64,000 bases of DNA from Amaranthus tricolor (taxonomy: Eukaryota > Streptophyta > Magnoliopsida > Caryophyllales > Amaranthaceae), in contig NC_080060.1 in the NCBI RefSeq assembly GCF_026212465.1, positions 22,457,106-22,521,105 of the forward strand, in the 5' to 3' direction. The notes under the pieces were generated by a model that made no database searches, was not told the DNA's origin, and saw only the letters and a list, made by a program, of their open reading frames with translations. Position numbers and translations under genes: made by a program. Positions 29,001 to 39,099 of this stretch are shown in pieces; within the stretch, counting starts at the first letter, position 1; the number at the start of each line of letters is the position of its first letter.

Positions 29001-32000
29001 TTGGCACACAACACTATTTGGTATATATTATTGTGTTGAAGTGTTTAGAATTGAAAATCATACTCATATGCTAGAAATTACGTGGTAAGTTTCGACTTTA
29101 TGGGTTTTTAAGATTTTTTGTCACTTTCGCGCATAAAGTAGCTAAAACTTGGTTTGTTTTGCACGACACTTGGCACACAACACTATTTGTCATATATTAT
29201 TATGTTGAAGTGGTTAGAATTTAAATTCCTAGTTATATGCTAGAAATTACGTGGTAAGTTTCGGCTTTATGGGTTTTTAAGATTTTTTGTCACTTTCGCG
29301 CATAAAGTAGCTCAAACTTGGTTTGTTTTGCACGACACTTGGCACACAACACTATTTGTCATATATTATTATGTTGAAGTGGTTAGAATTGAAAATCCAA
29401 GTTATGTGCTAAAAATTACGTGTTAAGTTTCTATTTTAAGGGTTTTTAAGCGTTTTTGGAACTTTCGCTCGTAAAGTACCTCAAACTTTGTTTGTTTAAC
29501 ACGAAACCTGGCACACAATACTATTTGGTATATATTGTTGTGTTGAAGTGGTTAGATTTTTAAATCACAGTCATATGCTAGTAATTACGTGCAAAGTTGC
29601 GATATTAATGGTTTTTAAGCTTTTTTTTTACTTTCGTGCATAAAGTAGTTGAAACTTTGTTTTTTTTGGCACGAAACATGGCACGTAATACTATGTGGTA
29701 TATATTATTGTGTTGAAGTGGTTATAAATGAAAATCATAGTCATATACTAGAAATTACGTGCTAAGTGGCGATTTTATGGGTTTTTATGCTTTTGTGGCA
29801 CTTTCGCGTATAAAGTAGCTCAAACTTGGTTTGTTTTGCAAGAATATTGGCACACAATACTATTTGGTATATTATTGTGTTGAAGTGGTTAGAATTGAAA
29901 ATCATAGTCATATGTTAGAAGTTACGTGTTAAGTTGCGAATTTAAGGGTTTTTAAGCGTTTTTGACACTTTCGCGCATAAAGTAGCTCAAACTTGGTATG
30001 TTTTGCACGAAACTTGGCACACAACAAAATTTGGCATATATTATTTTTTTGAAGTGGTTATAATTGAAATTCATATTCATATGCTAAAATATACGTGTTA
30101 AGTTGCGATTTTAACGGTTTCTAAAAGTTTTTGGCACTTTCGAGCAAAAAGTAGCTCAAACTTGGTTTGTTTAGCACGAAACTTGGCACACAACACTATT
30201 TGGTATATATTATTGTGTTGAAGTGGTAAGAATTTAAAATCATAGTCATATGCTAGAAATTACGTGTTAAGTTGCTATTTTAAGGGTTTTTAAGCGTTTT
30301 TGGCACTTTCGCGCAAAAGTAGCTCAAACATGGTTGGTTTTGCACGAAACTTGGCACACAATACTATTTGGTAAAAATTATTGTGTTGAAATGCTTATAA
30401 TTGAAAATCATAGTCAGATGCGAGAAATTTCGTGCTAAGTTTCGATTTCATGGTTTCTTAAGCTTTTTTGGCACTTTCGCGCATAAAGTAGCTCAAACTT
30501 GGTTTGTTTTTCACGAAACTTGGCACACAACACTATTTGGTAAAGATTATTGTGTTGAAGTGTTTAGAATTGAAAATCATACTCATATGCTAGAAATTAC
30601 GTGGTAAGTTTCAACTTTATGGGTTTTTAAGATTTTTTGTCACTTTCTCGCATAAAGAAGCTCAAACTTGGTTTGTTTTGCACGACACTTGGCACACAAC
30701 ACTATTTGTCATATATTATTATGTTGAAGTGGTTAGAATTGAAAATCCTAGTTATATGCTAGAAATTAGGTGGTAAGTTTCGACTTTATGGGTTTTTAAG
30801 ATTTTTTGTCACTTTCGCGCATAAAGTAGCTCAAACTTGGTTTGTTTTGCACGACACTTGGCACACAACACTATTTGTCATATATTATTATGTTGAAGTG
30901 GTTAGAATTGAAAATCCTAGTTATATGCTAGAAATTACGTGGTAAGTTTCGATTTTATGGGTTTTTAAGATTTTTTGTCACTTTCGCGCATAAAGTAGCT
31001 CAAACTTGGTTTGTTTTGCACGACACTTGGCACACAACACTATTTGTCATATATTATTATGTTGAAGTGGTTAGAATTGAAAATCCTAGTTATATGCTAG
31101 AAATTACGTGGTAAGTTTCGACTTTATGGGTTTTTAAGATTTTTTGTCACTTTCGCGCATAAAGTAGCTCAAACTTGGTTTGTTTTGCACGACACTTGGC
31201 ACACAACACTATTTGTCATATATTTTATGTTGAAGTGGTTAGAATTTAAAATCCTAGTTATATGCTAAAAATTACGTGTTAAGTTGCGATTTTAAGTGTT
31301 TTTAAGCGTTTTTGGAACTTTCGCTCGTAAAGTACCTCAAACTTTGTTTGTTTTACACGAAACCTGGCACACAATACTATTTGGTATATATTGTTGTGTT
31401 GAAGTGGTTAGATTTTTAAATCACAGTCATATGCTAGTAATTACGTTCTAAGTTGCGATATTAATGGTTTTTAAGCTTTTTTGTCACTATCGTGCATAAA
31501 GTAGTTGAACCTTGGTTTTTTTTTTTGTCATGAAACATGGCACACAATACTATGTGGTATATATTATTTTGTTGAAGTGGTAATAAATGAAAATCATAGT
31601 CATATACTAGAAATTACGTGCTAAGTTGCGATATTAATGGTTTTTAAGCTTTTTTGTCACTCTCGCGCATAAAGTAAAACTTTGTTTGTTTTGCACGAAT
31701 CCTGGCACCCAATACTATTTGGTATATTATTGTGTTGAAGTGGTTAGAATTGAAAATCATAGTCATATGCTAGAAATACGTGTTAAGTTGCGAATTTAAG
31801 GGTTTTTAAGCGTTTTTGACACTTTCGCGCATAAAGTAGCTCAAACTTGGTATGTTTTGCACGAATCTTGGCACACATCAAAATTTGGCATATATTATTT
31901 TATTGAAGTGGTTAGAATTGAAATTCATAGTCATATGCTAGAATATAAGTGTTATGTTGCGATTTTAACGGTTTTTAAAAGTTTTTGTCACTTTCGCGCA

Positions 32001-32630
32001 TAAAGTAGCTCAAACTTGGATTGTTTTGCACGAAACTTGGCACACAACATTATGTGGTATATATTATTGTGTTGAAGTGGTAAGAATTTAAAATCATAGT
32101 CATATGCTAGAAATTACGTGTTAAGTTGCTATTTTAAGGGTTTTTAAGCGTTTTTGGCACATTCACGCATAAAGTAGCTCAAACATGGTTGGTTTTGCAC
32201 GAAACTTGGTACACAATACTATTTGGTATAAATTATTGTGTTGAAATGCTTATAATTGAAAATCATAGTCAGATGCGAGAAATTTCGTGCTAAGTTTCGA
32301 TTTCATGGTTTCTTAAGCTTTTTTGGCACTTTCGCGCATAAAGTAGCTCAAACTTGGTTTGTTTTTCACGAAACTTGGCACACAACACTATTTGGTATAT
32401 ATTATTGTGTTGAAGTGTTTGGAATTGAAAATCATACTCATATGCTAGAAATTACGTGGTAAGTTTCGACTTTATGGATTTTTAAGATTTTTTGTCACTT
32501 TCGCGCATAAAGTAGCTAAAACTTGGTTTGTTTTTCACGACACTTGGCACAAAACACTATTTGTCATATATTATTATGTTGAAGTGGTTAGAATTTAAAT
32601 TCCTAGTTATATGCTGGAAATTATGTGGTA
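17051..32630 (+). repeat. Satellite array, HOR family 2 (S and T half-units)
   Basis: Monomer landmarks match family 1, but the subtype order differs. The marker GCTAGTAATTACGTGCAAAG opens S half-units at 16715, 20131, 23337, 26373 and 29577. The form ending GTGCTAAG opens T half-units at 18613, 21820, 24855, 28060 and 31433. S lengths are 1898 (11 monomers plus the 38-bp duplication), 1689 (10), 1518 (9), 1687 (10) and 1856 (11). Complete T half-units are 1517-1518 bp (9 monomers). The full HOR is thus 18-20 monomers, about 3.0-3.4 kb. The S length variation comes from 0, 1 or 2 extra copies of one monomer type (CCTAGTTATATGCTAGAAATTACGTGG). No gene is seen. Short open frames in the sixth monomer of each half-unit begin at TTG and are not treated as genes. 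Confidence 0.92.
32626..32630 (+). repeat. Target site duplication, left copy (TGGTA)
   Basis: TGGTA immediately precedes the TGTTG start of the 5' LTR and is repeated directly after the 3' LTR at 43251-43255. A 5-bp duplication is the usual size for Ty1/copia integrase. The site lies in the ACGTGGTAAG segment of a T8-type monomer. Confidence 0.96.
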
Positions 32631-33281
32631 TGTTGGACCTCTTGAGTTTTGATGATGACTACACTTTATTTGAGCAAACATGTTTTTAGAGATTCTGCAG
32701 GTCGGTATCCGATTATGATTATGATTATGATCGTTGATAGTACCTATGCCTTAGCTTATGGAAACGTACATGTCAAAAGGTTTCAAAAGAGGTTAGGAGA
32801 AGCATATCGCTTGGGATGTAAAATGGAGACAGCAGATCTACTGTTCCCAAGTTGGATGTTCTAGCTAAACTGAAGTCTGGAGACAGCACACTGTTCCTGA
32901 GCTGAAGGTTGACTACGTTGACTAAAAATTCTGGTTATCATATTTTAATTATTATTTTTAGTTAATGTATTTTAAATTAAATTGTTGCAGTAATAATTTA
33001 TTAAAGTTAATTGGCAAATCGTTTTTGTTAAAGAAAATGTATTCACGTTTTATTTGTTAAGATCCTTTATTTTAGGATCTATTTTTAATAAATCCTGGAT
33101 TTGTTAAAAATAGAATTAACTAACTTTGAATTGGTCTTAGCAAATCTTTTCAGCCGGTCTTTATTCCTAAAAATAAGCAAGCAATCATTCCCACTAAGAT
33201 TAACCGTTTTCTAAATATAGCATGAAGTTCCAGCCATTAATTTGGGGAACAGGAATTACTACTGAAAAAACTGCTACTTTA

Positions 33282-33315
33282 GGGAACAGCGGTTATTAAG
33301 GGAACAGCGGTTATT
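33282..33315 (+). promoter_or_regulatory. 18-bp-period tandem repeat in U3 (5' LTR), candidate enhancer
   Basis: GGGAACAGCGGTTATT occurs at 33282-33297 and again at 33300-33315. A related GGGGAACAG is 36 bp upstream of the first copy. The repeat lies about 140-175 bp before the TATA-like box, a normal place for LTR enhancer repeats. The 3' LTR copy is at 42459-42492. Function is inferred from position only. Confidence 0.55.
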
Positions 33316-33454
33316 GTTTATGTACACGTGTGATTTGACTTAATCAAATCTTATGGAAATAACCGTGTGTTTGCTTAATCCACATTACTCCCATGATCTT
33401 TTGATAGTGGGATGATGGATTGGATTATTCCACTTTCTTAGGAATATTATTTTC

Positions 33455-33461
33455 TATAAAT
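33455..33461 (+). promoter_or_regulatory. TATA-like box in 5' LTR
   Basis: TATAAAT in an AT-rich context (TTCTATAAATTGC). It is the best TATA match in the right part of the LTR and would place transcription start near 33485-33495. Other AT-rich stretches, such as TTTATAATATT near 33580, are possible alternatives. The 3' LTR copy is at 42632-42638. Confidence 0.5.
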
Positions 33462-33667
33462 TGCAAGATAATTCCGGTTTTTAAAGTGATGTGAAGTAAT
33501 CCAACGTTTTGTGCTTGAGTGTTTTTCATACGTTTTTGTTGGATTTTACAAGAAATATTTTGTTCTTAAAATTGCCAATTAATTTATAATATTTTCTTGA
33601 TGCAACTCTTTGATTTATTTTAGAGAATTTATATCCTTTTTGTAAGGGTTTTTGAGAGTTTATGTAA

Positions 33668-33812
33668 TTAGACTCGGGTGAGTCTAAGGGGGAAGTTAGA
33701 TAGCTTTTAGTGAAGCTAGAGAGGATTAGCTTATTGTAAAGCTAAGTTTGTTGCTTTGAGTAAAGCAATTAGAGAGTGAAGAGTTGGCCTAGTTGTTTCG
33801 CTTCGAGTGAAG
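33668..33812 (+). other. Cluster of short perfect hairpins in the 5' LTR leader
   Basis: Five consecutive stem-loops are readable in 145 bp: TTAGACTC/GAGTCTAA (8-bp stem, loop GGGT, 33668-33687); TAGCTT/AAGCTA (6 bp, 33701-33718); TTAGCTT/AAGCTAA (7 bp, 33726-33745); TTGCTTT/AAAGCAA (7 bp, loop GAGT, 33751-33768); CTTC/GAAG (4 bp, loop GAGT, 33801-33812). They lie downstream of the TATA-like box, so they would be part of the RNA leader. A role in translation, packaging or dimerisation is possible but unproven. The same block is at 42845-42989. Confidence 0.7.
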
Positions 33813-34014
33813 TAAGGTGTTTATTGTAATTGTAACTAATTGCCTTAAACATAGTGAAGTTGTTAGAAATCCCAAGTGGTCGTGGTTTTTCCTTTTGTTT
33901 AGGCCCAAAAGGTTTCCACGTAAAATCGTGTGTCTCTCTTATTATTTTGCTCTTAGTTTAAGCTTTATTTATTTTGAATAATTCCGCAAAAACAGGGCAC
34001 AATCGCTTAAACTT

Positions 34015-34047
34015 GCAACAACAACAATTCACCCCCCCTCTTGTTGC
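34015..34047 (+). other. Stem-loop at the LTR 3' end, C7 loop
   Basis: GCAACAA (34015-34021) can pair with TTGTTGC (34041-34047), leaving a loop containing a run of seven C. It ends 26 nt before the LTR terminus, just upstream of the primer binding site. It could structure the region where reverse transcription begins. The 3' LTR copy is at 43192-43224. Confidence 0.4.
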
Positions 34048-34075
34048 TGTTCCCGTTCCTAATTGAATCAACAAT

Positions 34076-34088
34076 TGGTATCAGAGCC
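34076..34088 (+). other. Primer binding site (initiator Met tRNA)
   Basis: TGGTATCAGAGCC begins two bases after the 5' LTR. It matches the complement of the 3' end of plant initiator methionine tRNA, the standard primer for minus-strand synthesis in Ty1/copia elements. Non-coding leader continues to the Gag start at 34142. Confidence 0.95.
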
Positions 34089-34141
34089 CTGTTCCCAGAA
34101 GATCAAGAAACCCTGAGGGCAGATTCTGGTGTTCCCTAAAA

Positions 34142-34870
34142 ATGTCAATTATGAACGAGCGAATGGAAGAAGGGTATTCAACTCAAAGACCGCCAATGTT
34201 CGATGGAAAATTCTATACATACTGGAAGAATAGGATGGAGATCTTCATTAAAGCGGAAAATTATCAAGTTTGGAGAGTCATAGAAATCGGAGATTTTGAG
34301 GTAACCACTACTAACTCCAACAATGAAATTGTTCCCAAACCTATAACCGAATATGAAAAAGAAGATTTTCAGAAAATGGAATTAAATGCTCTTGCTATAA
34401 AATTACTTCATTGTGGTCTTGGACCAAACGAGCATAATAGAATTATGGGGTGCAAATCCGCTAAGCAAATTTGGGACCTGCTTGCTGTTACCCATGAGGG
34501 AACAAGTGAAGTAAAACGGTCCAAAATTGATTTGTTAATGTCTAAATACGAGAGATTTGTTATGGAGCCAAGAGAAAGTATCCAAGAGATGTTCACTAGG
34601 TTCACCAACATAACAAACGAGCTTGTCTCTCTTGGAAGAATAATTCCCACTGATGAACAAGTAAGGAAGATCCTAAGGAGCCTTCCTCAAGATGAGCGCT
34701 GGAGGGCCAAGGTTACTGCTATACAAGAGTCCAAAGATTTTACTAAGTTCAATCTAGAGGAGCTGGCTGGTTCCCTAATGACGCATGAATTGCATTTGGG
34801 AACAGCAGACAGTTCCAGGAACAAGGGACTGGCTCTGGCAGCGGGGGGAACAGGACGAATCAGAATGTGA
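34142..34870 (+). CDS. gag: Gag, N-terminal part (frame-broken)
   Basis: Gag is the structural protein that packages element RNA into cytoplasmic particles. The ATG at 34142 is the first in a good open frame, 66 nt after the primer site. Residues 17-43 contain PPMFDGKFYTYWKNRM, typical of the DUF4219 N-terminus. Residues about 75-215 match the UBN2/Retrotran_gag_2 type, with WDLL, SKYERFVM and ILRSLP motifs. The frame ends at 34868-34870 (TGA), but homology-type sequence leaves this frame earlier, at the G6 run at 34843-34848. The rest of Gag continues one base on, in another frame, from about 34842. The last residues of this ORF are therefore probably out-of-frame. The break may be a real indel or a homopolymer sequencing error. 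Confidence 0.9.
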   Translation: MSIMNERMEEGYSTQRPPMFDGKFYTYWKNRMEIFIKAENYQVWRVIEIGDFEVTTTNSNNEIVPKPITEYEKEDFQKMELNALAIKLLHCGLGPNEHNRIMGCKSAKQIWDLLAVTHEGTSEVKRSKIDLLMSKYERFVMEPRESIQEMFTRFTNITNELVSLGRIIPTDEQVRKILRSLPQDERWRAKVTAIQESKDFTKFNLEELAGSLMTHELHLGTADSSRNKGLALAAGGTGRIRM

Positions 34871-35939
34871 TGAGGAAGAGGCTGCTTTATTGGTACGAAA
34901 ATTCAAGAAGTTCTTCAGGAACAGCAGGTATGCAAATCAAAGAAACAACAAAGAAAGAAGAACAAAAAATCTTGAATGCCACAAATGTGGAAGTACCGAA
35001 CACTTCATCAAGGATTGCCCAACATGGAAGAATGAAAAGGGTAAGGGAAAGACAAGAGATTCAAGAAGACCGTTGAACAAAGAAAATTTTAACAAGACTG
35101 ACTTTCGTAAGGCCATGATTGCTGCATGGGGAGAAACTGAAAGTGAGAATGAAACTATTGTTCCCGAAGAAGAGGAGACAGCTAACCTATGTCTCATGGC
35201 TACGCATAAAGGCAAGGAGAAGCAGGTAAATATTTCTAATTCATTTTCTAACCATTCATTTAATCTAAGTAAAAATGAATTAAAAGAGTTGTTAAAAGAG
35301 ACACAAGCTAAACTTGAAAATTGCAATGATAAGTGTCTCAAGTTAGAACAGGAACTTAAAGTAAGCAAAGACCATGTCTCATACATAAACACCTTTAGAC
35401 ATGATGTCCAAAACAAATTTTTCGGTTTGTTAGATCAAAATATAATCCTAAAGGAAAATATGGAGAGACTTAAGAAAGAAAATGTTATTCTTAATATTGA
35501 GCTATCACAATACAAATTATTAGGCTTAAATAAAGAATTGATAAATGCATCTACTAAGGATTTGTGCAATGATTTTCAACATTTAGAGTTGAATCCAGAA
35601 TCCAACCGTAACAACAATAATAATCTTGAATTAAATTCAAGAGAAAAAGGGAAAATCAAAATAACTCCCAAATGGATTCTAGATGCTAAAAGTAAGAAAT
35701 CACAAGGCCTAAAATATTTTAAGAATAACAAAAGTAAGAAAGCTTACGTTAATCTTCCTAGAGACAGGTACTGTACCTTCTGTGATAAAGCTGGCCATCT
35801 GAAGGAACAGTGCACCAAAAGGGAACAGTATACTGTCTCTAACAGAAACTATGTCGATAACATTCAAATTGATAAATATGATTCATGTAAGATCGACAAG
35901 GAACCCAAGAAAGTCTGGGTTCCTATAAATAACAATTAA
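34842..35939 (+). CDS. gag: Gag, C-terminal part with two zinc knuckles
   Basis: This open frame continues Gag after the G-run frame change. It first reads an acidic stretch and then RKFKKFFRNSR. Two CCHC knuckles, both CX2CX4HX4C, bind nucleic acid: CHKCGSTEHFIKDC at 34977-35018 and CTFCDKAGHLKEQC at 35772-35813. Between them is a charged segment (about 35260-35520), rich in Leu/Lys/Glu with heptad-like spacing, probably a coiled coil. The frame ends after [10 protein letters not shown] with TAA at 35937-35939. Protease follows in a different frame, open only from 35933, so the two overlap by just 7 nt. The ATG at 34785 in this frame lies inside the upstream Gag coding and is not taken as a start. 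Confidence 0.85.
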   Translation, partial: RGEQDESECDEEEAALLVRKFKKFFRNSRYANQRNNKERRTKNLECHKCGSTEHFIKDCPTWKNEKGKGKTRDSRRPLNKENFNKTDFRKAMIAAWGETESENETIVPEEEETANLCLMATHKGKEKQVNISNSFSNHSFNLSKNELKELLKETQAKLENCNDKCLKLEQELKVSKDHVSYINTFRHDVQNKFFGLLDQNIILKENMERLKKENVILNIELSQYKLLGLNKELINASTKDLCNDFQHLELNPESNRNNNNNLELNSREKGKIKITPKWILDAKSKKSQGLKYFKNNKSKKAYVNLPRDRYCTFCDKAGHLKEQCTKREQYTVSNRNYVDNIQIDKYDSCKIDKEPKKVWVPINNN

Positions 35940-36328
35940 TTATCTTACAGGTCCAAGTGAGGGGGAACAGCTCATGGTATCTCGACAGTGGGTGTTCCAA
36001 GCATATGACAGGTGACAAATCTAAATTTCTCTCACTTGAAGCCTATGATGGGGGAACAGTAACCTTCGGTGACAATATGAAGGGTGAGATAATCGCCAAA
36101 GGAAAGGTTGGAAGGTCATGTTCCCACGTCATTGATAATGTATTTTTAGTCGAGAATTTGAAACACAACTTACTCAGCATTTCTCAATTTTGTGATAAGG
36201 GTAACTCTGTAAACTTTACTTCTGAAAAGTGCATTATTTCTAGGAACGACACAGGAGACATCATTCTTGAGGGAAACAGAAAAGGGAACACTTATATAGT
36301 GGACCTGGTCATGCTAGTTATTCATTGA
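35933..36328 (+). CDS. pol: Protease domain fragment of Pol
   Basis: Aspartic protease that would cleave the Gag-Pol polyprotein. The active-site motif is [14 protein letters not shown], with Asp-Ser-Gly at 35984-35992. Further family signs are [28 protein letters not shown] and the following Cys/Asp segment. There is no ATG at its head. The frame opens at 35933, directly after a stop, so it depends on frame change from Gag, on splicing, or is simply broken. The sequence TTATCTTACAG ending at 35950 resembles a 3' splice site. Protease-type sequence runs to NTYIVDL (about 36306). The last residues before TGA at 36326-36328 are out-of-frame relative to the integrase that follows, because of a deletion at this junction. 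Confidence 0.85.
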   Translation, partial: QLIILQVQVRGNSSWYLDSGCSKHMTGDKSKFLSLEAYDGGTVTFGDNMKGEIIAKGKVGRSCSHVIDNVFLVENLKHNLLSISQFCDKGNSVNFTSEKCIISRNDTGDIILEGNRKGNTYIVDLVMLVIH

Positions 36329-39099
36329 TTAATACATTAAGATCTAAAGACCTAGTTAGAGGACTACCATCTATAAAATTCCTTAAAGAGGAAATATGTG
36401 ATCCTTGTGCCAAAGGAAAACAAGTAAGGTCATCTTTTAAACCAAAGAATGTTGTGACCACCTCAAAAACGCTTGAATTATTACACATGGATTTGTGTGG
36501 ACCTATGAGAATACAAAGCCGTAGTGGCAAGAGATATGTGTTTGTTATTATTGATGATTATAGTAGATTTACATGGACTTTATTTTTAGTTAGTAAAGAT
36601 GAAGCCTTTAATGAGTTTGTTTCTTTCGCTAACAAAATACAAAAATCTACCAATAATCAAATTGTTCACATAAGGTCAGATCATGGTAAAGAATTTGAAA
36701 ATTCAAGCTTTATGAGTTATTGCAATGAACATGGAATAAGTCACAATTTTTCCGCCCCTAGAACACCACAACAAAATGGTGTTGTAGAAAGGAAAAATAG
36801 AACTTTAGAAGAAATGGCTAGAACTATGTTAATTGCTAGTGGTTTACCTAGAAATTTTTGGGCCGAGGCTGTTAATACTGCATGTTATATTTTAAATAGA
36901 GTATTGATAAGACCAATCACTTCTAAGACACCCTATGAACTGTTTAAAGGTGTTAAACCAAATATTGCCTATTTTCGTGTGTTTGGTTGCAAATGTTTTG
37001 TACATGTTAATGGAAAACGGAATATAGGTAAATTTGATGAAAGAAGTGATGAAGCAGTATTTCTTGGCTACTCATCTCAAAGTAAGGCATATAGAGTCTA
37101 TAACAAAAGAACAATGAGTGTGGAAGAATCCGTTCACATAATTTTCGATGAAACTAACTTTTTGTCAAGTGAACAGGATACAAATAATTTTAAGATAGGT
37201 CTTGCAAATTTAGAAGAAGATGATGAAGAATTGAAAGTGCATGATCAAGAAACAGCTGGTGAACAGCCGGTTCCAGCAGAAGCAGAAAGTACTGATCAAG
37301 TTCAGGAACTGCCAGAACATCAGGAACAGCAGACTGTTCCCAATCCAGCTGTTCCCACAGAAGAGCAAAACGATCCAGTAGCTGAACAGAATGTTAATCA
37401 AGCTGATGAACCAGAACATGCTACTGTTCCCACAAGAGATTTTATGCCAAAACCTTGGAGATATCAAAAATACCATCCTCTTGATTTAATTGTAAGTGAT
37501 TTGAATAAAGGAACACAAACTCGATCTCAAATGAGAAATTTTTGTGCACATTTTGCGTTCCTATCATCACTTGAACCCAAAAATCACGAAGAAGCTCTAA
37601 AGGATTCCGAATGGGTTGTAGCCATGCAAGATGAATTGAACGAATTTGAAAGGAACAAAGTATGGCATTTAGAACCCAAACCGAAACACAAGAAGGTAAT
37701 TGGTTTGAAATGGGTATTTCGGAACAAACTAGATGAGCATGGAATAATTGTAAGAAACAAAGCAAGGCTCGTGGTCAAAGGGTACAATCAACAAGAAGGT
37801 ATTGATTATACTGAGACATTTGCTCCAGTAGCAAGGTTAGAAGCTATTAGAATTTTAATTTCTTTTGCTGCATTTATGAACTTTAAATTATATCAAATGG
37901 ATGTGAAATGTGCTTTCTTGAATGGTTTTCTTGATGAAGAAGTTTTTGTTGAACAACCGCCTGGCTTTGAGAATACCTCGTGTCTTGATCATGTCTATAA
38001 GCTTGATAAAGCTCTTTATGGGTTGAAACAAGCTCCTAGGCAATGGTATGAAAGACTATCAAAATTTTTGATTCAAAATGACTTTATTAGAGGTAAAATT
38101 GATAAAACCTTATTCTTTAAGAACAAAGGTTCCAATATATTAGTTGTTCAAATATATGTTGATGATATTATTTTTGGTGCCACAAATGAATTACTATGTA
38201 AAGAATTTGCTAACCTTATGAGCACTGAATTTGAAATGAGCATGATGGGAGAATTAAATTTCTTTCTTGGTTTGCAAATTAAACAAACTGCTAATGGTAT
38301 CTTTATTCATCAACAAAAATATATAAAAGAACTTCTTAAGAAATATGGCATGAATAACGCTAAAACCAACCATACACCCATGGCTACTAATGTAAGATTA
38401 GATGAAGATACAAATGGAACAAATATTGACCAAACTATGTATAGAGGCATGATTGGATCTTTATTATATCTAACTGCTAGTAGACCCGATATTTCATTTA
38501 GTGTTGGTTTATGTGCAAGATTTCAATCTAACCCTAAAGAATCACATCTAACTGCAGTGAAACGTATTTTGAGATATCTAAAGGGAACAGATGATTTATC
38601 ATTATTTTATCCTAAAAGTGATGTCTTTGATTTGAAAGGCTTTAGTGATGCAGATTATGCAGGAGATCTTGTTAATAGAAAAAGCACGTCAGGTATGGTA
38701 CAATTTCTTGGCTCATGTTTAGTTTCGTGGAGCTCCAAGAAACAAAACACTGTTGCATTATCAACCGCTGAAGCTGAGTACGTAGCAGCAGCAGCTTGCT
38801 GTTCCCAAATGATATGGATAAAGCAGCAGCTAAGAGACTTTGGTATTAAGTATGCATGTGTTCCTATTTATTGCGATAATACCAGTGCCATATGCATATC
38901 CAAAGATCCAGTGCATCACTCACGAGTAAAGCACATCCATATTAGGCATCATTTTCTTAAGGATAATGTTGAAAATAAAAATATCATTGTTAAGCATGTA
39001 AACACTAACGAGCAAATAGCAGATATCATGACCAAACCGCTTCCAAGGGAACAGCATGAGAAAATGAGATTGGAACTTGGCATGATCAAGCTGCATTAA
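36307..39099 (+). CDS. pol: Pol: integrase, reverse transcriptase, RNase H
   Basis: 930 codons from the first clear integrase residues (GHAS) to TAA. Integrase zinc region: Gly-His at 36307-36312 and CX2C at 36397-36408 are present. The WH...LG segment expected before Gly-His is missing, so the first His of the HHCC finger is lost. The integrase core keeps D62 (HMDL), D125 (RSDH) and E161 ([10 protein letters not shown]), with 35 residues between the last two (DD35E). Reverse transcriptase: [27 protein letters not shown] and catalytic YVDD at residues 617-620 (38155-38166). RNase H: SDADYAGD near residue 780, [15 protein letters not shown], and a terminal [10 protein letters not shown]. The stretch between integrase and reverse transcriptase is rich in Glu/Gln/Pro. 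There is no start codon of its own. It needs upstream Gag/PR reading that is broken here. Confidence 0.95.
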   Translation, partial: GHASYSLINTLRSKDLVRGLPSIKFLKEEICDPCAKGKQVRSSFKPKNVVTTSKTLELLHMDLCGPMRIQSRSGKRYVFVIIDDYSRFTWTLFLVSKDEAFNEFVSFANKIQKSTNNQIVHIRSDHGKEFENSSFMSYCNEHGISHNFSAPRTPQQNGVVERKNRTLEEMARTMLIASGLPRNFWAEAVNTACYILNRVLIRPITSKTPYELFKGVKPNIAYFRVFGCKCFVHVNGKRNIGKFDERSDEAVFLGYSSQSKAYRVYNKRTMSVEESVHIIFDETNFLSSEQDTNNFKIGLANLEEDDEELKVHDQETAGEQPVPAEAESTDQVQELPEHQEQQTVPNPAVPTEEQNDPVAEQNVNQADEPEHATVPTRDFMPKPWRYQKYHPLDLIVSDLNKGTQTRSQMRNFCAHFAFLSSLEPKNHEEALKDSEWVVAMQDELNEFERNKVWHLEPKPKHKKVIGLKWVFRNKLDEHGIIVRNKARLVVKGYNQQEGIDYTETFAPVARLEAIRILISFAAFMNFKLYQMDVKCAFLNGFLDEEVFVEQPPGFENTSCLDHVYKLDKALYGLKQAPRQWYERLSKFLIQNDFIRGKIDKTLFFKNKGSNILVVQIYVDDIIFGATNELLCKEFANLMSTEFEMSMMGELNFFLGLQIKQTANGIFIHQQKYIKELLKKYGMNNAKTNHTPMATNVRLDEDTNGTNIDQTMYRGMIGSLLYLTASRPDISFSVGLCARFQSNPKESHLTAVKRILRYLKGTDDLSLFYPKSDVFDLKGFSDADYAGDLVNRKSTSGMVQFLGSCLVSWSSKKQNTVALSTAEAEYVAAAACCSQMIWIKQQLRDFGIKYACVPIYCDNTSAICISKDPVHHSRVKHIHIRHHFLKDNVENKNIIVKHVNTNEQIADIMTKPLPREQHEKMRLELGMIKLH

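Larger units (their letters stand above)
32631..34073 (+). repeat. 5' LTR
   Basis: 1443 bp, starting TGTTGGACC and ending AATCAACA. It supplies the promoter for the genomic RNA. Visible parts are a tandem GGGAACAGCGGTTATT repeat (33282-33315), a TATA-like TATAAAT (33455-33461), a cluster of short hairpins (33668-33812) and a C-rich 3' end. A 6-bp stem AGATCC/GGATCT lies at 33060-33080. The U3/R boundary is not determined. A TTG-initiated 71-codon frame at 32649-32864 is present in both LTRs and is not considered a gene. Confidence 0.97.

Noticed and set aside
32649..32864. 71-codon open frame in both LTRs (also 41826-42041)
   Set aside because: TTG-initiated, within U3 upstream of the TATA-like box, with no recognisable domain.
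34076..34088. tRNA gene at the primer binding site
   Set aside because: Only the 3' complement of a tRNA is present, in the position of a retrotransposon primer site.
34408..34650. Antisense open frames across gag, pol and the extra ORF (for example 34937-35416, 37442-37765, 40401-40769)
   Set aside because: They are mirror frames of real coding sequence. The Ser-rich antisense frame is just the complement of the Glu/Lys block.
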